Source of the DNA: Xenopus tropicalis
Lineage: Eukaryota > Chordata > Amphibia > Anura > Pipidae
NCBI RefSeq assembly: GCF_000004195.4
Contig: NC_030680.2
Coordinates: 140,553,545-140,617,544 of the forward strand
Length of the DNA: 64,000 nucleotides
Direction of reading: 5' to 3'
Shown here: positions 43,763 through 54,515 of the stretch, piece by piece
How positions within the stretch are numbered: the stretch's first letter is position 1
How the letters are laid out: the number at the start of each line of letters is the position of its first letter
Notes under the pieces: generated by a model
Told to the model about the DNA's origin: nothing
Database searches by the model: none
Seen by the model: the letters and a program-made list of their open reading frames with translations, nothing else
Made by a program: the position numbers and the translations under genes

Positions 43763-44743
43763 AGTAGAACAATGACTATAAGCAGTATAATATTAGTCGG
43801 ACCTCCTATCCAGCCTGGTGTATGTGTGCTAGAGGCCAGGCAGCCGTTTGTAGAAAGGAAAAGAACTTAAATGTAAAATAAAAAAGACCAGTTCCCAAAA
43901 TACTTTTACAGAATATTTATATCCACTTTAATGCTAAATTTCTTTTTTTTTAATTAGACGAAAACCCTAAAGCAAAGGCTAATAATTTTTTTTTTAATGA
44001 CCAACAAAAGAATTTTAAGTTCCATACCTTGCAGAGCAAAGAGAGGCTTGCCTGCGCTGTTTAATGAAGTTCATGCAAATCCAAATGGGCAGTGCTTCCC
44101 TAATGAGAAGTGACTGCTAGAAATAAGATGGGGAAGGCATGGGGATGTCAGAAGTTCTGCTAAATGTGCAATGTCTGGATGTCAGTCAAAAAGTATCCTG
44201 GATTTGGTGCCTGCGGCACAGAAAGATAATGATCTGGGTAATGTGTCTCATTGTGTCACAGCTCTTTGTGTGAGTCTTCTGACCCACTACCACTTCTTCT
44301 ATATGTATTTTTGGAGAGGTTGCATAACTTGCTTTTACATACCAACTCCTACAAAAGAATTTGTGTGATAAACAAGGTGCTTTTGTTTTTTTTGTTTTTA
44401 AAAAAGGAGGGTTGTCCTATTTTTGAGGCTGAAATATTTGAATTTCCCCGGTGTGATTATCATTGGCACTCTGCTCAGTTGTATATTGGGATATCCAATC
44501 ATCATTCAGCCGTTCTTCTGTGTTTTATGACCTCGGAAAGTTCTAAAATGTAGATCCCGCATTGTGCTTAGGGCAGTGGAATAGCTGCTAGATGCAGTTT
44601 TAGGCTAATGGCACACATAGCCATGCTTTTAGCATAGATACACTTTCAAAAGAGTGTTTTGGATGGCTTGGAAATGTAGATTTTTTTTATAGACTTGTTT
44701 ATATTTTTTACATTTTTTAAAGATTTTTGGCCATAATCCAAAT
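43763..44743. other. No recognised feature
   Basis: Unrecognised DNA with short T/A runs near 43942 and 43988. Confidence 0.45.
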
Positions 44744-45700
44744 GTACACTTTATGGTCCAAATTGCTTGGGCACTTGCCTGTCCTCTTTCCAAAACCAAG
44801 GGTATTTATATGAAGTTGGCAATCCCTTTGCTGCTATCTATAGTCTTCCTTCTTGGAAGGCTTTCCACTAGTTGTTGGATTTGCTTCCATTTGGTACACA
44901 AGTGAGTTTGGGCACAATGTTGGACAATAAGGCCAGGCTGTCAAGTTCTTCCACTCCCATATCATCTTTATGGACCCTGTTTTGTGCTTGTGGGGACCAT
45001 CGTGCTTAATCAAGAAAGAGCCTTCCCCCAAAGTGTTGCCACAAAGTAGGAAACACAGAATAGTTCTTTATTGGAACCAAGTCCAATCCGTTGAAAAGAA
45101 CCCCAGACCCTTATTCCTGCTCCACCTACCTTTAAAGCTGGCATTATTCATTCAGGCAGTTAGCGTTCTCCTGGTGTGTGACAAACCCAGACTCGTTCAT
45201 CAGACTTCTGGTTGGTGAAATGGGATTTATCAATTCAGAGGCCATGTTCCTGCCACTTCAGGGTCCAATGACAGTGACCGTTACACCACTCCAGTCAATG
45301 CTCGCGAATGAAATGTTTGGCATGTGTGCAGCTGTTCACCCATGGAAACCTTATTTTAAACTCTAGATCAATAGGTCTTGTGCTGACATTGCTTCTGGAG
45401 ACTGTTGGGAACTCAGCAGTGAGTGTTCCAACTGAGGATGTGCAATTTGTTTGTGCGATATGCCTCAGCACTCGGCAGTTCCTTTCTGAGAATTTGTGGC
45501 CTGAACTTTAGTTTCTCCTAAATGTTTCCACTTCACAGGCACTTCGCTTATAGTTGACTGGGGCACATCAAGCAGAGAGAAATGTCATTAACTGATTTGT
45601 TGGAATTCTATGATGATGCAACTGGTGGTGCAACTCTTCATTGAACTCATTCTGTTGGCTGTGTTTGCTGCTGGATATTACCTTTTGGTCCTGCTGCACA
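44744..45700 (-). pseudogene. Decayed Tc1-like transposon with transposase remnant
   Basis: On the minus strand, 44834-45031 reads FLIKHDGPHKHKTGSIKM then GVEELD-like sequence (here WEWKNLTAW in one frame). This resembles the second catalytic-Asp region of a Tc1 family (QHDNAPVHKA..SIK) found in fish and frogs. The plus-strand words GGAAGGCTTTCCACTAG, CAAGTTCTTCCACTCCC and GAAACCTTATTTTAAACTC follow the order I remember for that element's complement. Stops and frameshifts break it throughout. Likely left terminal repeat near TACACTTTATGGTCC. It is a different and much older family than the element at 24329-25942. Boundaries are approximate. Confidence 0.65.
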
Positions 45701-45871
45701 CAGTGCAATTAATAGTTGGACATAGGCTAATAAATATTATCAGAAATATTCAGTTTACATTTGCAGCAATCATATGAAAGAGAAAGTAGTAATACTACAT
45801 GTAGAACTCTATAGTCTATGTTCATCCTCTAAAGGAGAGCTGTTCTTGAGATATCAAAGGCATGCTTCCTC

Positions 45872-46084
45872 TACCTAAAGGTGTTCCTTTAGACCGATTC
45901 GGCAGCTTATCTGCCCGTGTATGGGCACGAACGATGGGCCTCCCCAATCTCGATCAGGTAGGTTCGATTTTTCGATAGCGACTATACCTGCCGGTTTAAT
46001 TCGATCTTTTGGCCCTATCGTGGGCCCGTAGAAGATCCGCTTGCTTGTCAATCTCGCCAAATGAGCGGATCTAACAGTGTGTGG
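45872..46084. mobile_element. Partial GGTGGCCATACACG MITE
   Basis: Contains TTCGGCAGCTTATCTGCCCG, GATCTTTTGGCCCTATC and GAAGATCCGCTTGCTTG, the family's ordered words, with both tips degraded. Confidence 0.65.
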
Positions 46085-47689
46085 CTCCCTTAACTTTTGT
46101 TTTCTATCAAAACCAACTTATGCTGGAATCAGACAGTTGGGCCAGGTCAACAACTCACAGCATGATTGTGTTGTTTGCAGTAAGGAAAGGCTTATGCGCT
46201 TTGGGTCCCACGGGAGAAAAGTGCTTTACAAATGTTTCGTTGTTGTTGTTATTATTAGGTTGAGGAATTGACAAAAGAAATCATTAAATATCTTAACAAC
46301 TAAAAAAAAAAGTAAAGACTATTTCTGAAGTTCTTATCACACTTACAGAAAGGGGTATTTAGGGCAGTGCAGTTAGGAGGTCTGTAATTGGCAGAGGTTA
46401 TTCTGCACAGCTGTTTATCTATGTGTTTGTGTTTATTCATATAAGTGGGTGCAGCCATGTTTTGCCCTGCTGAAAAAACTCATCCACAGGCTGTTATGCA
46501 TCAGTGCCTTTCATTGGCCAGATTCCTTTGCACAAGGCAACACTCTGGGACCAGTTTCTCCAGCAGTAATTTTATGTTGGTGGCGCAATGTTCAAAATTA
46601 ACTCTTCTGCCTCCCATTGATTAATTGGACCCTGATTTACACTACAGGTATAGGCAGTTTTTAGCTTAAAAACATGCCTGTCTTCAATGCAAGGGTGGTT
46701 TCAGGCATTTCTCAGCTTGTTGAATTAGGTTGTCGGAGAAACTACCCCATGTGCCATTAACAATGGCCACCCCTAATAAAACCAGTAAAGGCTTTGGCCA
46801 TGGGCGACTTTGGTTTCGTTGCAACCATTTTGAAATTGCAGGTACAGGTCAAACAAGCGTCCCTGTTATTCATATCTCTCATGCCGTCCCTTTATCCTCC
46901 TTATTTATTTATTTGTACGAGATCGGCCTCTCTCTCACGCCGGCAAATCTTTGTTCCGAACTCATTCCTTTCTTTATTACTCCAAGCCGAGACTCCTAAT
47001 AATGATGTCATTGTGCCCTCGGTATCTGATAAGCCCCTGAAACGCTCGCTAAGTCTGCATTTTAAGACGATAATCAGCTGCCTTAGAAGGTTCCCATCTG
47101 GAGGATAGAGTTCTCTCACTGAAAGATGTTTTGCCTTTTTCAGATAGCTCTTGCATTTCATCATCTGTTGAAGTGCATATGAAAAGTCAGTGACTCTGAA
47201 TCCATCTGCTGTTATTATTTTTCCACTGATAATTGGCTCAAACAATGAGATGTCTGTGTCTGTAGCCTTTGAAACGGTATACCCTGTTTATTTGCTGAAG
47301 GTCTCGTTCCGCCGCCGCCGCCCCCCTCCCCACCTTCTCTATTTTCTTTTTATTATTATTTTTGTTGCCTTTTTTTTTTTTTCATCAAGCTGTTGGCCTG
47401 GGGATGAATTGATTTTTATTTATTGCCCTCTGTGTGCAACAAGCACTTCTGTCTCTTACGTTTGGAGATGAGCTCTTTATTTATAAATACACGGTCTACC
47501 CGAAAAAAAAGGGAGAAGCTGATAAAGAAAATCTGGAGTGGACTCTGTAGCATTGGCTTATACTGACCTTGAATTTCCCAGGCCTAATAACGTACATTTT
47601 TAATATTAAAGATAAAAAAAAGTGGCGAGCATCTTTAGAAAAGATTCTGAAAAGGTTCTGAACTCTTTACACATTTCCTGGCGCACTTG
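46085..47689. other. Non-repetitive DNA, candidate conserved block
   Basis: Largest stretch in the right half without recognised repeats. 46900-47300 has a mixed composition with ATAATCAGCTGCC, CATCTGCTGTTATTATT and TGATAATTGGCTC. A 114-residue open frame on the minus strand (46901-47245) has no recognised domain. Conserved non-coding DNA is more likely than a gene, but neither is shown. Confidence 0.4.
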
Positions 47690-48660
47690 GGTCTCTCTAC
47701 TTCCTCCAGTCATGTGATTCTTACATAAATGGCAGTGGCAGGAAAAGAAAGATGTAAAAGCGCAACATAGAAGACCTCCAAACTTTTTAATGGAAACTGG
47801 ATCCGGTGACTAACAGATATCCACACAGCAGATTCTTTACATATTTCATGGTGCACTTGGGTCTTTCTACAGTCATGTGATTCTTCCTTCCAGTAATGTG
47901 ATTCTTCCTTCCAGTCATATGATTCTTCCATATTTTCTGGCGCACTTGGGTCTCTCTACTTCCTTCCAGTCATATGATTCTTCCATATTTTCTGGCGCAC
48001 TTGGGTCTCTTTACTTCCTTCCAGTCATATGATTCTTCCATATTTTCTGGCGCACTTGGGTCTCTCTACTTCCTTCCAGTCATATGATTCTTCCATATTT
48101 TCTGGCGCACTTGGGTCTCTCTACTTCCTTCCAGTCATATGATTCTTCCATATTTTCTGGTGCACTTGGGTCTCTCTACTTCCTTCCAGTCATATGATTC
48201 TTCCATATTTTCTGGCGCACTTGGGTCTCTCTACTTCCTTCCAGTCATATGATTCTTCCATATTTTCTGGCGCACTTGGGTCTCTCTACTTCCTTCCAGT
48301 CATATGATTCTTCCATATTTTCTGACGCACTTGGGTCTCTCTACTTCCTTCCAGTCATATGATTCTTCCATATTTTCTGGCGCACTTGGGTCTCTCTACT
48401 TCCTTCCAGTCATATGATTCTTCCATATTTTCTGGCGCACTTGGGTCTCTCTACTTCCTTCCAGTCATATGATTCTTCCATATTTTCTGGCGCACTTGGG
48501 TCTCTCTACTTCCTGTCATGTGATTCTTACGCAAATGGTAGAGATAGGAAAAGAAATAAGCAAAAGCTCAGCATAAAAGTCCTAAGAAGTGTTTTGAGTA
48601 ATTTAATTGGAAACTGGATCCCTTGACTAACAGATGTTCACGCAGCTTTATTTCATTGTG
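47690..48660 (+). repeat. 55-bp tandem array within a larger duplicated segment
   Basis: CCTTCCAGTCATATGATTCT starts at 47962, 48017 and so on to about 48460, an exact 55-bp period with about ten near-identical units. On both sides lies a longer, diverged shared sequence: GTCATGTGATTCTTACATAA ... GGAAACTGGATCCGGTGACT (47711-47812) and GTCATGTGATTCTTACGCAA ... GGAAACTGGATCCCTTGACT (48516-48627). The array therefore expanded between two arms of an older duplication. Confidence 0.93.
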
Positions 48661-48741
48661 TATGCAGTATTAGATGTGGTTTAGATAAGAAATAGGAGAA
48701 AAAAAAGTGTATATGTTGGTGGTATCCTTATATCTCTAGTA

Positions 48742-49080
48742 TTAAAGGAGAAGGAAAGGTAAAAAACAGTTATTGTAATCGCTTTCCCCTGCCAGGTGTA
48801 TATATATATATATCTTTTAATTGTGCCCTTTTTTGCATAATAATACAAAATAAATTTCCAATATAATGTAAAAAAATGCTACTAAAAATGGTATCTGTCT
48901 GCCCTTACTGTCCTCTTCACTGCTTTCCTGACTACAATAAGCAAAGTCACTGAAATTAGCAATTCCCACAATGCTTTGCACACTGCTGCTACTCCCCCTT
49001 TAGGTTTTTTGCTCGCAGAACATGAGCATTGTGGGACTTGGCTGGAGAAAAACGATTTTTGCAACATTGTAGATGATGAA
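48742..49080 (+). mobile_element. TTAA-type MITE (AAGGAGAAGGAAAGGT, T2-like)
   Basis: TTAAAGGAGAAGGAAAGGTA is the typical start of the frog T2/Kolobok-like MITEs. Interior words CAATGCTTTGCACAC and GAGCATTGTGGGACTTGGC are common in the same group. The right end is unclear. Confidence 0.6.
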
Positions 49081-49100
49081 ATTGTATAAAAATATAGTCA

Positions 49101-49460
49101 TTAAAGGACCAATAACACAACAATACAAGGATTGTATATGCTTTCAAATATAATGTACTGGTTGCTCCTTACTGGTTAAAATCATACATTTGCTTCAGAG
49201 GGGGGTGCTACGGTCTGTAAAAATAAGGTTCTGTGTAGCCATGGGGGCAGCCATGCAAGCTGAATAGGGCTGATAGGGGAGGAGCTGGGAGTGAGGAGGA
49301 GCTGGAAAAAAATAGGGGGAGCTTCCTGGAAAGAGGCGTGGCTGTGCATACATTAACTTGGAATTCTGGTAAGTGTAGGCTTCCAGAGCAGCTGGAGCTG
49401 GGTTTTATTACTCCTTGTGTGATGTCATTTCTTATCATTGGGTGTGTGTGCATTTCATTT
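49101..49460 (+). mobile_element. TTAA-type MITE related to the 89-bp family
   Basis: Starts TTAAAGGACCAATAACACAA; contains GTGTAGCCATGGGGGCAGCC, the counterpart (opposite strand) of the GGCTGCCCCC...GGCTACACA word in the 89-bp unit at 50559-52700. The right boundary is not resolved. Confidence 0.55.
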
Positions 49461-49750
49461 GTAAAAAACAATAACAACAAAGAAACATCTGGGTCCGGGT
49501 TTCAGTACCTAAACATATCTATGTTACAGCTGATTCCATGCAATAGGGGACCATTTGCCACCCGGGGGCGCCCCTTAGTGCTCATGTAGCAGCACTTGCT
49601 GGGGGCCATATCATAACTCCAAAACTCCAGAGCTCCATGCAAAGAGCAATGTCATATTCTGATTCAGAGTAGTCCAGCCTGTAGCTACGGGGGATTCTGG
49701 GAGTTGTAGTACAACAGCAGCTGGGGTCTGGCAGCTTGCGCATTCCTATG

Positions 49751-50129
49751 TAAAGCTGGCCATACACCTTCAGATCCACTCGCTTGGCAATGTCACCAAG
49801 CGAGCGGATCTTCTCCTGATATCCCCTCCTACGGGTGGGCGATATCGGGAGAATCCAGGCTAAGTCGATCATTTGGCCCTGGGGCCAAACGATCAAATTA
49901 GAACGACAGGTATAGGCAAAGTCGGTCCGGGGACTGCATCAATGAGCCGATGCGGTCCCCAATCCGACTAGATTTTTTAACCTGCCCGATCGAGATCTGC
50001 CCGATTTCAGGCCAGATATCGGTCGGGCAGGCCCGTCAGTAGTGCCCATACACAGGCTGATTAGCTGCCGAATCTGTCCAAGGGACCAATATCGGCCGCT
50101 AGAATGGGCCCGTGTATGGCCACCTTAAG
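49751..50129. mobile_element. Full-length GGTGGCCATACACG MITE
   Basis: Left end TAAAGCTGGCCATACACC, right end CCCGTGTATGGCCACCTTAA. The interior is a series of short palindromes (CGCTTGGCAATGTCACCAAGCG, TTTGGCCCTGGGGCCAAA). This is the reference copy for 6374, 28737, 40077 and 45872. Confidence 0.8.
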
Positions 50130-50529
50130 TCACCTGACATGGCTGATTTATTATGGAGCCCACAGCTCCTGAAACCCATAACCTTTAGCACATTTCCCCG
50201 TTTGACTCTTGTGCTGTTCTTGCAGCTGGGAGTCATTTGTGTAGTTGCTTCCATCTCTGTCAGCGGCGCATTGTGAGCGCGGGGCACGTGACCAGTTTCA
50301 CTGTGTGTGCACGAGAGCGATTGTAGCGCTCGGGGAAACAGACACATTGGTGTGAACAGCACTCGCCTTTCTTTTTCACTAACCACTGGGACTTTTAAGT
50401 CATTTGGGGTTTTAAAGGGACTGTCTGAATTGCACCGAGTTAGGAGTAGGCTCTAGAGCTGGGGATCCTCTCCTTGTTATTGGGGGGTGTCTTTCTGTAA
50501 GGGACTGGCAGGCATGGTTATTGAGCCTA
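50130..50529. other. Short non-repetitive block with CACGTG
   Basis: 50200-50390 is GC-richer than the surroundings, with several CpGs and GGGGCACGTGACC at about 50280. It could be regulatory; no gene is visible. Confidence 0.4.
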
Positions 50530-52755
50530 TTAAAGGGAACGTAAACACCCTATTCACTGTGCAGGAATGGCTGCCCCCGGGGCTACACAGCGGGGTATTT
50601 ATATAAACTATAGTAGGGTTTCTGTAGCAAACACCCCAGCTGTACCAGTGCAGGAACGGCTGCCCCCAGGGCTACACAGCAGGGTATTTATATAAACTAT
50701 TGTAGGGTTTCTGTAGCAAACACCCCAGCTGTACCAGTGCAGGAATGGCTGCCCCCGGGGCTACACAGCGGGGTATTTATATAAACTATAGTAGGGTTTC
50801 TGTAGCAAACACCCCAGCTGTACCAGTGCAGGAATGGCTGCCCCCGGGGCTACACAGCGTGGTATTTATATAAACTATAGTAGGGTTTCTGTAGCAAACA
50901 CCCCAGCTGTACCAGTGCAGGAATGGCTGCCCCCGGGGCTACACAGCGGGGTATTTATATAAACTATAGTAGGGTTTCTGTAGCAAACACCCCAGCTGTA
51001 CCGGTGCAGGAATGGCTGCCCCCGGGGCTACACAGCGGGATATTTATATAAACTATTGTAGGGTTTCTGTAGCAAACACCCCAGCTGTACCAGTGCAGGA
51101 ATGGCTGCCCCCGGGGCTACACAGCGGGATATTTATATAAACTATAGTAGGGTTTCTGTAGCAAACACCCCAGCTGTACCGGTGCAGGAATGGCTGCCCC
51201 CGGGGCTACACAGCGGGATATTTATATAAACTATAGTAGGGTTTCTGTAGCAAACACCCCAGCTGTACCAGTGCAGGAATGGCTGCCCCCGGGGCTACAC
51301 AGCGGGATATTTATATAAACTATAGTAGGGTTTCTGTAGCAAACACCCCAGCTGTACCGGTGCAGGAATGGCTGCCCCCGGGGCTACACAGCGGGATATT
51401 TATATAAACTATTGTAGGGTTTCTGTAGCAAACACCCCAGCTGTACCGGTGCAGGAATGGCTGCCCCCGGGGCTACACAGCGGGTATTTATATAAACTAT
51501 AGTAGGGTTTCTGTAGCAAACACCCCAGCTGTACCAGTGCAGGAATGGCTGCCCCCAGGGCTACACAGCGGGGTATTTATATAAACTATAGTAGGGTTTC
51601 TGTAGCAAACACCCCAGCTGTACCGGTGCAGGAATGGCTGCCCCCGGGGCTACACAGCGGGGTATTTATATAAACTATAGTAGGGTTTCTGTAGCAAACA
51701 CCCCAGCTGTACCGGTGCAGGAACGGCTGCCCCCGGGGCTACACAGAGGGGTATTTATATAAACTATAGTAGGGTTTCTGTAGCAAACACCCCAGCTGTA
51801 CCAGTGCAGGAATGGCTGCCCCCGGGGCTACACAGCGGGGTATTTATATAAACTATAGTAGGGTTTCTGTAGCAAACACCCCAGCTGTACCAGTGCAGGA
51901 ATGGCTGCCCCCGGGGCTACACAGCGGGGTATTTATATAAACTATAGTAGGGTTTCTGTAGCAAACACCCCAGCTGTACCAGTGCAGGAATGGCTGCCCC
52001 CGGGGCTACACAGCGGGGTATTTATATAAACTATAGTAGGGTTTCTGTAGCAAACACCCCAGCTGTACCAGTGCAGGAATGGCTGCCCCCGGGGCTACAC
52101 AGCGGGGTATTTATATAAACTATAGTAGGGTTTCTGTAGCAAACACCCCAGCTGTACCAGTGCAGGAATGGCTGCCCCCGGGGCTACACAGCGGGGTATT
52201 TATATAAACTATAGTAGGGTTTCTGTAGCAAACACCCCAACTGTACCAGTGCAGGAATGGCTGCCCCCGGGGCTACACAGCGGGGTATTTATATAAACTA
52301 TAGTAGGGTTACTGTAGCAAACACCCCAGCTGTACCGGTGCAGGAATGGATGCCCCCGGGGCTACACAGCGGGGTATTTATATAAACTATAGTAGGGTTT
52401 CTGTAGCAAACACTCCAGCTGTACCAGTGCAGGAATGGCTGCCCCCGGGGCTACACAGCGGGGTATTTATATAAACTATAGTAGGGTTTCTGTAGCAAAC
52501 ACCCCAGCTGTACCGGTGCAGGAATGGCTGCCCCCGGGGCTACACAGCGGGGTATTTATATAAACTATAGTAGGGTTTCTGTAGCAAACACCCCAGCTGT
52601 ACCAGTGCAGGAATGGCTGCCCCCGGGGCTACACAGCGGGGTATTTATATAAACTATAGTAGGGTTTCTGTAGCAAACACCCCAGCTGTACCAGTGCAGG
52701 GCAACAATACATTATATTGTAATTACTTTTATAGACTTTCATTTTCTTCCTTTAA
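50530..52755 (+). mobile_element. TTAA-type MITE carrying an 89-bp satellite
   Basis: The left end TTAAAGGGAACGTAAACACC is at 50530. The right side AGTGCAGGGCAACAATACAT ... CTTTCATTTTCTTCC ends at TTAA (52752-52755). I know the same right-hand sequence as a common frog MITE in which the 89-bp segment is normally single. The array fills almost all of the element, which has grown to 2.2 kb. Confidence 0.78.
50559..52700 (+). repeat. 89-bp tandem array, 24 copies
   Basis: GTGCAGGAATGGCTGCCCCC starts at 50559, 50648 and on to about 52606 with an 89-bp period. Variation is limited: ACCAGTG/ACCGGTG, GGGGTATTT/GGGATATTT/GGGTATTT and ACTATAG/ACTATTG. The GGGATATTT type clusters between about 51038 and 51410. 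Confidence 0.97.
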
Positions 52756-54240
52756 ACTCCAGCATAGAATACTGAGCACCACCATTCATTTGAATGGGAG
52801 TCATCTTACTGGTTTTTGACCAATAGTTGCCTCTAGTGATTCCCCTTTACCAGAAAGTAAGGATAGTGTTTGCCACCGGGTCGACAGAACTTATCAGTTA
52901 AAAAGCATTTTCTGCCCAAGTTTTATACTGGGGCCTCAACAAAAGATAAGGTTATAGAAATCTGTACCCCACCATTGTTTTTTTTGTGATTTATACTAAT
53001 TAGGGTCATTTCAGTGCAAAACTACCACCATTCACCATTCATCATTATAGTGAAACCAGATTTTTTTTTTTTTTGTGGGGGGGGGGGGGGGGGGGGAAAC
53101 AAACCCAAATTAAAACTTTTTCCTCATGAAAGAAATTCTAATTTCAAGCAGCTTTCTAACGTACATTCATTACAATTTTTTTATTTTTTGTATATATATC
53201 TCTTAAAAGCAGTATTTGGCCATTTCTATAATCTGCACTGGCGGTTCTGACTTGTTACTTTTTTTGTGAATTTAAATTTTTTCCTACATTTTTTCCTCCT
53301 CATTGGTGGACTAAGCCATTTCTAATTGGAATGGCACCTCCCAGCATGCTCAGCTCCTGGCTGTCGGAGGTTGCTGGGAAGTTGTTAAGTGACAGCTGAC
53401 AGTTTGACTCCCATAGTTCTGTGATGGGTCAGGTGATGCCATAAAGTGGGTGCTTGTGGTTTCTCCGTGGCAGGGAGGCAGGACAGGTAGAGATGACAGC
53501 AGGCATGTCAGGCAGCCAGTTACTCATGTTTGTGTTTATGCAAAGGGGCCACATCCTGCGTATGTAATGTAGAGTAAGGCTGAGGCTTTTGTTGTGTTTA
53601 GCCCACATGCCTTCATTCCTTCCGTACACTGACGCCTGTGTGAGAGAGAGCACAGCCGGGACACTTTCCTCTATCACTTCTCCTCAGTTTCTTGCTTTTA
53701 TTTCTCTTTGTGCCCTCATTCAGCCGCACTGGGGATATACACATGCACCCACACTCACAGCCTCTTCTCATCAATGGGTAAGTTGCACTTTACTTCCATA
53801 CTTTGTCCTGCCAGCCTCTGCACTAGTCCCATCTCAGCTGCCTTGAAATAAAGTCTAGTCTTGCCCCACCAGCTATATACTCACTTTATATATATATATA
53901 TATACTCACTATATACTCACTAAAGTATCACTTGTATTTGTTCCTCTGTAAGCAACAACCCCCCTTTCCCCCTGGGCTAGAATGTCTCCCTTGGTGCCTC
54001 TGATAATAATGCTTTCATTGTTTGCCGGGGCAGTGCTAGAAAGCAAAGAAAACACAGGCAGCCACCCATGGGTGCTTCCCGAAGCGGGGATCTGAACTGG
54101 GTGTCCTGGGTGGGTGTATAGAAAGTCACTTGCCCTTTTTATTGATATTAGCAGGGTGGCTAATGCCCCTAGCGTCTTCTGGGGCAGCCAGAGAGGTGGG
54201 AGAAAGTGTGTCCTTTCCTTAGTGCTAGGGGAACATGTAA
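52756..54240. other. No gene recognised; homopolymer and microsatellite tracts
   Basis: Includes a T-run followed by a G-run at 53060-53096 and (TA)n at 53889-53902. Open frames at 53429-53677 and 53909-54244 lack recognisable domains. Confidence 0.45.
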
Positions 54241-54256
54241 GCATCCCTACTATATA

Positions 54257-54289
<33 letters not shown>
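54257..54289. repeat. (TA)n microsatellite
   Basis: About 15 dinucleotide repeats. Confidence 0.95.
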
Positions 54290-54292
<3 letters not shown>

Positions 54293-54447
54293 CTGTGGGA
54301 AGCTTCCGGCTCTTATAGGGGGCTATTGCTACTGAACTTTTTGTTTGTTTAATTCATGGCATTAAAGTATAAACAAGGAATTGGGAGTTATTAAAAATTA
54401 AGTGCAAATATAGAAAATTACTGAACAAATCTATACAGTATCTATAG

Positions 54448-54449
<2 letters not shown>

Positions 54450-54504
<55 letters not shown>

Positions 54505-54515
54505 TATATAATATA
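54450..54515. repeat. (CA)n(TA)n compound microsatellite
   Basis: CA repeats run into TA repeats with one TG interruption. Confidence 0.95.

Noticed and set aside
46901..47245. 114-residue minus-strand frame as a gene
   Set aside because: No recognised domain, no splice or promoter context; the length is possible by chance. Kept only as a candidate conserved block.
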